The position numbers were made by a program, and so were the translations under genes. A stretch of 33,951 nt of DNA from Mediterranea massiliensis (GTDB taxonomy: Bacteria > Bacteroidota > Bacteroidia > Bacteroidales > Bacteroidaceae), in the NCBI RefSeq assembly GCF_900128475.1, contig NZ_LT635833.1:104003-137953 (forward strand), written 5' to 3'. Positions 7,790 through 14,520 of this stretch are shown here, in pieces. How positions within the stretch are numbered: position 1 is the first letter of the stretch; the number at the start of each line of letters is the position of its first letter. Below the pieces are notes generated by a model. It ran no database searches, was not told where the DNA came from, and saw nothing but the letters and a program-made list of their open reading frames with translations.

Positions 7790-10732
7790 TTAGAAACGTC
7801 TGCCCGGTCCGCCCATCGGCTGGTGTCTGCCGGGACCGAATCCCGGTCCCATTCGCCTGTCACCTCCAGCCTTGCCTCCGAAGATGTTCAGACGATAGAT
7901 GAAGTGAAGCATGCAATAGCTGTTCACACCGTTGTACTGGTATACGGAACGACCACTGGCGGTCAACGAACGGGTGATGTTGCTCTGCTGCTGCAGGATG
8001 TCGTACATCTCGAAGCTGAGAGTGGCATTCCCCTTCAGGAACGTCTGCGACAACTGGGCGTTCCAGATCAGCTCGTTACGGTTCATGCTGGTATCCGAAT
8101 AGCCGCGGCGGCTCTGATTGCCCAGGTTGGTGGACAAGCTCATGCCCCAGGGCATATTCACGGTCGTACTGGCTCCGTAGGAGAAGGTATAGGGCTGCTG
8201 GTTGTTCGATGGTGTCAGCTTGTCCTTTTCAATCGAATAGGAGAACGTACCGTTCAGTCCGAATTCAAACCAGTCGTTCCGATAAGTTCCGTTCAGGCGT
8301 TCGTTCAGAGTCAGGTTGGTGGTCGTATTCTTCTGCTGGACAGCATCCACACCGGTACCTGTGGTCAGGAATCCCACATTATTATTATAGGACAGATTGC
8401 TGAACGAACCGATGTTGAACTTCTTGTTCTTCAACGCCGAATTGATGCCGAACATACCGAACGCACTCCAGTTACCGTTGATATTCTCCGGCTTCGTTAC
8501 CCATCCACCGGTTGACGGATTGTACGTACGCGAGTTACTGATGCTGTTTTGCGTCATCTGCAGGTTGACGTGCGAGAAGATGCCCTGCTGACGGTCTACA
8601 TTATAGGTATTGTAGAACACGCGCAGACTGTGGTTGAACGAAGGCTTCAGGTAGGGGTTACCCATGGTAACGTTCAGCGGATTGGAGTCATCGGTCACAT
8701 CCAGCAAGTTTTCCATACCGGGCTGAGAACTACGTCCACGGTACGTGACGCGCAACTGGCTCACCTTGGAGAAACGATATCGGAAGTCCACGTTCGGTGC
8801 CACATTGAAGACGTTACGCACGGCCAGCGTATCCATTTCGCCTTTTTTGTAACCCAAGGATGTCTTCTGCGGTTCCAGATCTGCGCCAATACTCAACTGA
8901 TACTTCTGACGGATGAAACGCAGACTGGGACTAAAACGATGCGTATAAGTTCTGTATTCTGCAAACTTGCTCAGGCTCTGGTCATAACCGTCTTCGTAGT
9001 CTTCGGGCAGCATCTCGCCGAAGTTCCAGTTCTCACCCAAGTCATAGGCCTTCTTGTCACTCTTACTGTAACTGTAATTGAAACGGTAGCGGAACTGCAG
9101 GAAAGTAGCTTTCCAGAGTGGTTCGCTGTAGGTCAGTTCCAGGCTGTAATTATATCCGTTGGTCGGAGTTGTCATGTAACGGCGGATGATGTCCTCGGGA
9201 GTCACCGTTCCGTCTTCGTTCTGCTGGAAGTATCGGGTATTGGAAGCCGTATATTGTGTACTTTCCGAATCGTCGTACCCCACCGTACCGCGGAAGGTGA
9301 TATTACGACCCATGGAATTCAACTTGCGGTTGACCTGCAAGGTAGCGTCGGCCGACAGGGAGTTGCCGTCGCTGCTCGACAGATTGTTCGACGTATTGAC
9401 ACGGATGTCCTTCAACGGGTCGTCCACCCCGTTGTCACTGAACTCTTCGCCCGACAGGTCCATCTTGGCCAGCGAAGTGATGTCCAGATAGTCATTGGGA
9501 TTGGACACTACTGCATAAGGGTCACTGTTGAAAGTTCCCGACTTGGCATCCGACGTGCTATAAGTCTTTCCCCAACTGAAATTCGGACGGAAGATAATAT
9601 TGGTCAACGTGTCGGGCTTCCACTCCATGCGGAAGTCGGCACGGAAATCCTTGCTTCCACTGAGTGTCTTGGTCCGCGAGTTGTTGAACGACGACGAAGC
9701 GCCTCCGGTCAGGAAGTTTTCCGTATATCCGTCGCTATAGGAATCATTGCCCCGATAGTTATAGCGCACACTGCCGCCCAACTCTATTTTCTCTGTTTCG
9801 GTAGCAAAGTTCAGTCCCAGTTCCTTGGTAGCCGTCAGACCGTTGTTGCGTCTCCAGCGAGGACCGCCGCCACCGCCCGAGAAACCCTGGTCGTTCACGT
9901 TGTTGGCACCGGCGATGAGCGATACCTGCGTCTTGTCATAGAAGTAGTTCACCATCGCGCGCCCCATGTAGCGGTCTTTCGTTCCTCCGGCCAGGTCGAT
10001 ATTGCCAAAGACGCCCTTATTCATACCCTTTTTGACGGTCAGGTCGAGTACCGTTTCTTCCTCGCCGTCATCGATACCGGTGATACGGGCCAAGTCCGAC
10101 TTCTTGTCGTATGTCTTCAGCTTCTCAATCATATCCACCGGCAGGTTCTTCAAGCCGGTCTTCACGTCTCCGCCGAAGAACTCCTTGCCGTCCACCATGA
10201 TTTTGGAGATATCCTTACCGTTGATTTTCACGTTACCGTCGTCATCGACCTCGGCTCCCGGCAACTTCTTCACCAACTCCTCGAGCATGGCACCTTCCGG
10301 CGTACGGTAGGCCGACGAATTGAAGGCCACCGTATCTTCCACCACCTGTACCTGGGGGGCCTCGGCCACGATGACAGCCTCGGCCAGCATGATGGCATCA
10401 GACTCCAACGTCAGAATCCCCAGACGTTTGTTGGGAGCCGAAGCGGTCAGCTGCAAGGGCACGTACTTGGTTTTGTATCCTATATAAGATACCTTCATCA
10501 CGTACTTCCCGCCTCTCACCTTGGGAAGCGTAAAAGCTCCGTTTTCCGAACTTGCGGCACCGGTCACGTATGCGCTGTCGGGCAACGACAACAACTGGAT
10601 GGTGGCCTGTGCGGCAGGTGCCTTGGTATCGTCTTCCACCAGACGGCCCGAAACCGTAATGTTCTTAGTCTGTGCAAACACCGACAGGATTGCCGCCCAA
10701 AGCAACATTGTCAGTACTAAAATCTTTCTCAT
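7790..10732 (-). CDS. TonB-receptor-like outer-membrane beta-barrel protein
   Basis: A 980-residue outer-membrane protein. The signal peptide (MRKILVLTMLLWAAILSVFAQ) is followed by a carboxypeptidase-regulatory-like domain (about residues 25-110, ITVSGRLVEDDTKAPAAQATI), a plug-like region (about 115-230, LEELVKKLPGAEVDDDGNVKINGKDI) and a long barrel of alternating aromatic strands, as in the OMP_b-brl_3 family. No SusD partner is adjacent, so glycan uptake is not indicated; the ligand is unknown. Odd features are a Gly-rich insert (FSGGGGGPRWRRNN, about residue 285) and a Gly/Pro/Arg-rich C-terminal tail ending GGPGRRF, beyond the point where a barrel normally ends. Confidence 0.88.
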   Translation of the reverse strand: MRKILVLTMLLWAAILSVFAQTKNITVSGRLVEDDTKAPAAQATIQLLSLPDSAYVTGAASSENGAFTLPKVRGGKYVMKVSYIGYKTKYVPLQLTASAPNKRLGILTLESDAIMLAEAVIVAEAPQVQVVEDTVAFNSSAYRTPEGAMLEELVKKLPGAEVDDDGNVKINGKDISKIMVDGKEFFGGDVKTGLKNLPVDMIEKLKTYDKKSDLARITGIDDGEEETVLDLTVKKGMNKGVFGNIDLAGGTKDRYMGRAMVNYFYDKTQVSLIAGANNVNDQGFSGGGGGPRWRRNNGLTATKELGLNFATETEKIELGGSVRYNYRGNDSYSDGYTENFLTGGASSSFNNSRTKTLSGSKDFRADFRMEWKPDTLTNIIFRPNFSWGKTYSTSDAKSGTFNSDPYAVVSNPNDYLDITSLAKMDLSGEEFSDNGVDDPLKDIRVNTSNNLSSSDGNSLSADATLQVNRKLNSMGRNITFRGTVGYDDSESTQYTASNTRYFQQNEDGTVTPEDIIRRYMTTPTNGYNYSLELTYSEPLWKATFLQFRYRFNYSYSKSDKKAYDLGENWNFGEMLPEDYEDGYDQSLSKFAEYRTYTHRFSPSLRFIRQKYQLSIGADLEPQKTSLGYKKGEMDTLAVRNVFNVAPNVDFRYRFSKVSQLRVTYRGRSSQPGMENLLDVTDDSNPLNVTMGNPYLKPSFNHSLRVFYNTYNVDRQQGIFSHVNLQMTQNSISNSRTYNPSTGGWVTKPENINGNWSAFGMFGINSALKNKKFNIGSFSNLSYNNNVGFLTTGTGVDAVQQKNTTTNLTLNERLNGTYRNDWFEFGLNGTFSYSIEKDKLTPSNNQQPYTFSYGASTTVNMPWGMSLSTNLGNQSRRGYSDTSMNRNELIWNAQLSQTFLKGNATLSFEMYDILQQQSNITRSLTASGRSVYQYNGVNSYCMLHFIYRLNIFGGKAGGDRRMGPGFGPGRHQPMGGPGRRF

Positions 10733-10833
10733 CTGTGTCTATTCTTTCTATGTAAAACGTCAATATAACATGCTTTCCGTTTGACGGCAGACACAGAGAA
10801 AGGTTTAATCGGGCACAGGCACATTTTAGCATT

Positions 10834-11247
10834 TTATCGACTATTCCGCTTAAACAATCGATCAACGGAAGATTTTTTAAGACCAAATTCCAGACAAAGC
10901 ACGTTCATGATCAGGAATATCAGAAAAGACGAACTCTCTACGGTCGCAATGTCTCCTTTGGCCACCCGGTAGAGCATGGTGCCAAAGATATACAGCACGG
11001 TCAGGAACATGGCATTGCGCACAGCACGGTTGCGCACCTTTTCCGTCTCGGCTGACTCGTGCCGGCTCAGCGCGAAGATAATCATCAGCGCCCCCAGCAT
11101 CATGAGCAGCTTGGAACACTCCTTGTAAAACAACAGGTTGGCATCGGTCACCCGCCCCATCATCAACATCAGGAAGGGAAGAAACAGAGCCAGGGCAATG
11201 ATGAAATAGCCCAACGGACGACAATACACAGGCAGCAGTGCTTTCAT
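10834..11247 (-). CDS. small integral membrane protein, unknown function
   Basis: A 137-residue protein from the ATG at 11247; the longer frame begins with TTG and is less likely. It has four probable membrane segments (near residues 11-27, 43-58, 78-95 and 108-125), with short charged loops (RHESAETEKVRNRAVRN) and a basic tail. I do not recognise the family. It is divergent from aroB, with back-to-back promoters in a 95-bp gap. Confidence 0.65.
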   Translation of the reverse strand: MKALLPVYCRPLGYFIIALALFLPFLMLMMGRVTDANLLFYKECSKLLMMLGALMIIFALSRHESAETEKVRNRAVRNAMFLTVLYIFGTMLYRVAKGDIATVESSSFLIFLIMNVLCLEFGLKKSSVDRLFKRNSR

Positions 11248-11282
11248 AACTTTATTCGTTTTTTTGTTCAACAATACACGCG

Positions 11283-11290
11283 CAAAGATA
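11283..11290 (-). promoter_or_regulatory. -7 box for the small membrane protein gene
   Basis: Minus-strand TATCTTTG. It is the exact mirror of the aroB -7 box 20 bp away, so the two promoters are back to back. No clear -33 element. Confidence 0.45.
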
Positions 11291-11310
11291 CGCCTTTCGA
11301 AGATAAGTCC

Positions 11311-11318
11311 TATCTTTG
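11311..11318 (+). promoter_or_regulatory. -7 box of aroB
   Basis: TATCTTTG, 24 bp before the aroB ATG. The in-frame TTG at 11316 lies inside this box and is therefore not a credible start codon. Confidence 0.5.
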
Positions 11319-11342
11319 TCCACAGAAAAAAGCAGATACAAC

Positions 11343-12404
11343 ATGAGCAAACAAGAAGTTATCCTGTGCCGGGAGCTGGAAAGCAGCCTGGCACAAGCCG
11401 TCGACCGCTGTCCCCACGACAAGCTGTTCATCCTGACCGACGAGCATACCCACCGCCTGTGCCTGCCCCGCATCCAAAACCTGCCGGCACTCGAAGGAGC
11501 GGAAGAAATCGTCATCGGAGCCGAAGACGTAAACAAGAATCTGGAAACACTGGCCTCCGTATGGCAGGCCCTGAGCAGCCGGGGAGCCACCCGCCACTCG
11601 CTCCTCATCAACCTGGGTGGGGGCATGGTGACCGACCTCGGCGGTTTTGCTGCCGCCACCTTCAAGCGCGGCATCAACTATATCAATATCCCCACTACCC
11701 TGCTGGCCATGGTCGACGCTTCGGTAGGCGGAAAGACGGGCATCAACTTCAACGGGCTGAAGAACGAAATCGGCGCCTTTGCCCCAGCCTCCAGCGTCCT
11801 GCTCGAAACGGAGTTCCTGAGCAGCCTCGACGCCCACAACTTCTTCTCCGGCTATGCCGAAATGCTGAAGCATGGCCTCATCAGCACGCCCCAGCATCTG
11901 GACGATCTGCTGGCCTTCGATACCGACCAGCCCGATTATACCCAACTGAAGAAGCTGGTGGGCCAATCCGTACAGGTCAAGGAAGACATTGTGGAGCAAG
12001 ACCCCAAGGAACATGGCATCCGCAAGGCGCTCAACCTGGGACACACCATCGGCCATGCCTTCGAAAGCCTGGCCCTGGCCGAGAGCCGTCCCGTGCTCCA
12101 TGGTTATGCCGTGGCGTGGGGCCTGGTGTGCGAGCTCTACCTGTCGCATCTCAAGACCGGTTTCCCCAAGGAACGTCTGCGCCAGGTCGTCCAGTTTGTC
12201 CGCCAGAACTACGGTGCCTTCACCTTCACTTGCCAGCACTACGACCGGCTCTACGAACTGATGCTGCACGACAAGAAGAACACGGCCGGTGTCATCAACT
12301 TCACCCTGCTGAAAGACGTGGGCGACATCTGCCTCAACCAGACGGCCGACAAGGATACCATCTTCGAAACGCTCGACTTCTATCGGGAATGCATGGGCCT
12401 GTAA
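11343..12404 (+). CDS. aroB: 3-dehydroquinate synthase
   Basis: A 353-residue enzyme that converts DAHP to 3-dehydroquinate, the second step of the shikimate pathway, in the cytoplasm using NAD+ and a divalent metal. Visible family motifs are GGGMVTDLGGFAAATFKRG (NAD-binding glycine loop), DASVGGKTGINF (phosphate binding) and NLGHTIGHAFE with metal-ligand histidines. The length is normal. The start at 11343 (MSKQEVILC) is chosen because the upstream extension runs through the promoter box. It stands alone, with no other aro genes beside it. Confidence 0.95.
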   Translation: MSKQEVILCRELESSLAQAVDRCPHDKLFILTDEHTHRLCLPRIQNLPALEGAEEIVIGAEDVNKNLETLASVWQALSSRGATRHSLLINLGGGMVTDLGGFAAATFKRGINYINIPTTLLAMVDASVGGKTGINFNGLKNEIGAFAPASSVLLETEFLSSLDAHNFFSGYAEMLKHGLISTPQHLDDLLAFDTDQPDYTQLKKLVGQSVQVKEDIVEQDPKEHGIRKALNLGHTIGHAFESLALAESRPVLHGYAVAWGLVCELYLSHLKTGFPKERLRQVVQFVRQNYGAFTFTCQHYDRLYELMLHDKKNTAGVINFTLLKDVGDICLNQTADKDTIFETLDFYRECMGL

Positions 12405-12475
12405 GGGCTCTGCCTCCCTTCAGGAGAAGCCTGCCAGCAAATATTTGCACTTTCTCCGAAAAAAACGCCCATATA

Positions 12476-12506
12476 TTTGCAGATTCAAAATAAAGCCGTA
12501 CCTTTG
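12476..12506 (+). promoter_or_regulatory. Promoter of tRNA-Pro
   Basis: TTTG (12476-12479), 19-nt spacer, TACCTTTG (12499-12506), ending 11 bp before the tRNA. A very good match to the Bacteroidales consensus. Confidence 0.75.
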
Positions 12507-12517
12507 CATCCGCAATT

Positions 12518-12592
12518 CGGGGTGTAGCTCAGCCCGGTTAGAGTACGCGTCTGGGGGGCGTGTGGTCGCTGGTTCGAATCCAGTCACCCCGA
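12518..12592 (+). tRNA. tRNA-Pro (anticodon GGG)
   Basis: 75 nt folding into a full cloverleaf: acceptor CGGGGTG/CACCCCG, D stem GCTC/GAGT, anticodon stem CGCGT/GCGTG around loop CTGGGGG (anticodon 12553-12555) and T arm GCTGG-TTCGAAT-CCAGT. CCA is not encoded. The 3' part from 12538 lies in the left attachment repeat, so the island restores an intact tRNA here. Confidence 0.95.
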
Positions 12593-12602
12593 CTGGTGAA
12601 AA
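12538..12602 (+). repeat. attL, left 65-bp attachment repeat
   Basis: Starts TTAGAGTACGCG and ends GACTGGTGAAAA; identical to 21084-21148. It covers the tRNA from the D arm to the 3' end plus 10 bp. Confidence 0.93.
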
Positions 12603-12640
12603 AGCATTGATAATCTGATGATTGTCGATGCTTTTTGCTT
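12599..12640 (+). terminator. Island-encoded terminator for tRNA-Pro
   Basis: About 17 bp of stem: AAAAAGCAT pairs with ATGCTTTTT, extended by TGA/TCG and TAATC/GATTG, with a TGAT loop, then a T-rich stretch. Its 5' arm begins in the attachment core and the rest is island sequence. Confidence 0.8.
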
Positions 12641-12665
12641 TTTAGACGGTTCTCGTAACTGTGGT

Positions 12666-12711
12666 GGTTGACGTGACGGTTGACTTGTAAAAGTCAACCA
12701 AGAAGTCAACC
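12666..12711. promoter_or_regulatory. Left integrase arm-type sites (four copies)
   Basis: GGTTGAC at 12666 and GGTTGACTT at 12678, inverted relative to AAGTCAACC at 12691 and 12703. Spacing within each pair is exactly 12 bp. The inner copies form the palindrome GGTTGACTT-GTAA-AAGTCAACC. The same 9-mer occurs at the right end. The block ends 9 bp before the integrase ATG, so integrase binding could also repress its own gene. Confidence 0.7.
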
Positions 12712-12720
12712 GTAATTTTA

Positions 12721-13941
12721 ATGAAAGTATCAATTTCTGTAATCTGTTACAAGCATAAAGTGCTTGCTAATGGAGAATCACCATTAATGGTAAGAATAGC
12801 CAAAGACGGAAAACGTACCATGAGGAGTTTGGGCATATCTGTGAATCCTCAACATTGGGACTTTGACAAGAATCAACCTAAATCGAATTGTCCTAATAGA
12901 AATCAAATCAAGCAGATTATTCTGAAAACAGAAATGGATTACCAATCTAAAGTGCTTGATAAGGAAATCAAAAATGAAGAATTTACTACACTATCTTTAA
13001 TTGACGGGCAGAAAGAAGAAATCAAAGCCCAAACGGTGGAAGAGTTCTACCTGTCTTTAATAAAAGAGTTGAAAGAGGACGGTAGGATAGGGACAAGCTA
13101 TGCTTACCTCAATTCGTACAGAACACTAAAGAACTTCAACAAGGGTAAAAAGTTAAATTACACCTTTAGCTATATTGATGTAGAGTTTTGTAAGAAATTT
13201 GAGAAATGGATGCGCAGGAAAGGCAACAACGATGTTACCATAAGTTATCAGTTCAGAAGTCTAAGGGCTGCATTTAACAAAGCTATTGAAGCCAAAATTG
13301 TCAGCAGGGATAAAACTCCATTCATTGAATACAAACTAAGTCGCTTCAATACCAAGACAGCCAAGAGAGCGTTATCTAAAGATGATATTCTTAAAATTAT
13401 AGATGCAGATTGCAGCCATGCAAGCGAGAGACGACAGTTTACACAAGATATATTTACGTTCTCTTATTTGTGTGGTGGAATTTCATTTGTAGATATAGCC
13501 CACTTGACAGGGACAAATATAGTGGAAGATAGATTGCTTTATAAAAGGCAAAAGACGCATGGAAGCATAAACTTGATGCTGACAGATAGAGCCAAACAAA
13601 TTATTCAAAAATATAGTTACTATCAACAGCAGACAGGCTATTTGTTCCCCATATTTCATAACAAGCGTCACGTTACACCTATGCAACAGAATAATAGGGT
13701 GCATAAAATTTGCCACCAAATCAATACAGAATTAAGGGCATTTGCAAAGGAATTAGGCATTACAGCAGAAGTCACCACCTATGTTGCAAGGCATTCATTC
13801 GCTACAATTCTAAAGAAGTCAGGAGTGAATATCGGCATTATATCACAGGCATTGGGACACCAAGATATAAAAACCACGCAGATTTATCTAAGCAAATTTG
13901 ATAACGAACAAGTAGATGAAGCGATGAAAAATTTGCTGTAA
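12721..13941 (+). CDS. tyrosine recombinase / integrase of the island
   Basis: A 406-residue integrase that should cut and rejoin the 65-bp att sites. The layout is an N-terminal arm-binding domain (about residues 1-95), a SAM-like core-binding domain (about 105-210) and a C-terminal catalytic domain. Catalytic residues visible are the beta-hairpin Lys in YKRQKTHGS, R357 in YVARHSFAT, H380 in LGHQDIKTT and the nucleophile Y389 in QIYLSKF. The usual first Arg is not obvious: the matching segment reads LCGGISFVDIAHL, a loss I recall from other Bacteroides integrases such as IntDOT. It lies right beside attL and its putative arm sites. Confidence 0.93.
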   Translation: MKVSISVICYKHKVLANGESPLMVRIAKDGKRTMRSLGISVNPQHWDFDKNQPKSNCPNRNQIKQIILKTEMDYQSKVLDKEIKNEEFTTLSLIDGQKEEIKAQTVEEFYLSLIKELKEDGRIGTSYAYLNSYRTLKNFNKGKKLNYTFSYIDVEFCKKFEKWMRRKGNNDVTISYQFRSLRAAFNKAIEAKIVSRDKTPFIEYKLSRFNTKTAKRALSKDDILKIIDADCSHASERRQFTQDIFTFSYLCGGISFVDIAHLTGTNIVEDRLLYKRQKTHGSINLMLTDRAKQIIQKYSYYQQQTGYLFPIFHNKRHVTPMQQNNRVHKICHQINTELRAFAKELGITAEVTTYVARHSFATILKKSGVNIGIISQALGHQDIKTTQIYLSKFDNEQVDEAMKNLL

Positions 13942-13946
13942 AACCA

Positions 13947-13976
13947 TTGCAATTTAAAGCAAATTTTCTACCTTTG
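13947..13976 (+). promoter_or_regulatory. Strong promoter of the structured leader
   Basis: TTG (13947-13949), 19-nt spacer, TACCTTTG (13969-13976). It begins 6 bp after the integrase stop. Expected transcript start is near 13983, exactly where the first hairpin begins. Confidence 0.75.
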
Positions 13977-14011
13977 CATTAATTCTACAACGTGGTAGAA
14001 GATTCGGGCTA

Positions 14012-14037
14012 AGGACTTAAATAAGTCCTCCTGTTTT
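14012..14037 (+). terminator. Early terminator in the leader
   Basis: 8-bp stem AGGACTTA/TAAGTCCT with a 2-nt formal loop, then CCTG and five Ts. It would stop transcripts after about 55 nt. Confidence 0.5.
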
Positions 14038-14153
14038 TAAGAAGAATGGTTTTGCGTGAAGTACAGTTATCAAGCGGATAACCCCAAAAGAAACCGTTCA
14101 CCATAAGAAGTCAGTCAGCAATTAAATTCTACTGCATAAGTAGCGACTTCTGT

Positions 14154-14267
14154 AACCAAGTTTTACGGGATGATGATTCTCGAAACTTACCGTTAGACAT
14201 ATCTTGTTCAGACCTTGTAAGGTGGAGTGTGTCTAATTGTAAAGGAACTTGGTTGCAGGAGTTTTTT
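14154..14267 (+). terminator. Large terminator-like stem at the end of the leader
   Basis: AACCAAGTT (14154-14162) pairs with AACTTGGTT (14246-14254), extended inward by TTAC/GTAA and outward by CTG/CAG; six Ts follow at 14262-14267. Long internal branches are unusual for a simple terminator. Confidence 0.5.
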
Positions 14268-14313
14268 ATTTATGCAGCCTTAGTCCAATTGTTAAATTTT
14301 AAATTCTTGAAAG

Positions 14314-14520
14314 ATGAAAAAGAATTTGAAAGACCGAGCAATTGGGCTGAACCACCAATCGGAGCTTGCCAAGTCGGTAAGGGATAAACGGTTTACAGAA
14401 TTTACAATTTTATATGTGGCTGGACTTCTCTTTTCGGGAGAGGTAACAAAATGGCAAAGCCCATATAACTGCGATTTTTTTCAAGTTTGTTACCCCTTAA
14501 ATCCGATGCACCATGAATAA
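14314..14520 (+). CDS. small island protein, 68 aa, unknown function
   Basis: A 68-residue protein starting ATGAAAAAG 46 bp after the leader's last T-tract and ending 8 bp inside the next gene, an overlap that suggests translational coupling to the helicase-like gene. The N terminus is basic (MKKNLKDRAIGLNHQSELAKSVRDKR); the middle is hydrophobic (EFTILYVAGLLFSGEV). Similar short proteins seem to recur in Bacteroides mobile elements, but I cannot assign a function. Confidence 0.55.
   Translation: MKKNLKDRAIGLNHQSELAKSVRDKRFTEFTILYVAGLLFSGEVTKWQSPYNCDFFQVCYPLNPMHHE

Larger units (their letters stand above)
13983..14268 (+). ncRNA. Multi-hairpin leader or non-coding RNA upstream of the helicase operon
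   Basis: Five successive perfect hairpins follow a strong promoter: TTCTAC/GTAGAA (13983-14000), AGGACTTA/TAAGTCCT (14012-14029), GTTATC/GATAAC (14066-14082), AGAAGTC/GACTTCT (14106-14151, enclosing CTACT/AGTAG) and AACCAAGTT/AACTTGGTT (14154-14254, enclosing TTAGACA/TGTCTAA at 14193-14236 and ACCTT/AAGGT). T-tracts follow the second and fifth. An 11-codon ORF (14046-14081, MVLREVQLSSG) ends on the third hairpin. It may be a regulated 5' leader of the genes from 14314, or a free-standing RNA of about 285 nt. It matches no RNA family I know. Confidence 0.6.

Noticed and set aside
8549..10720. Long 723-codon frame on the plus strand
   Set aside because: It lies entirely antisense to the barrel protein gene, has no recognisable domain and reflects codon bias of the opposite strand.
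13983..14268. Retron msr-msd RNA
   Set aside because: The dense stems recall a retron, but there is no reverse transcriptase in the island and no paired a1/a2 ends with a branching G could be identified.
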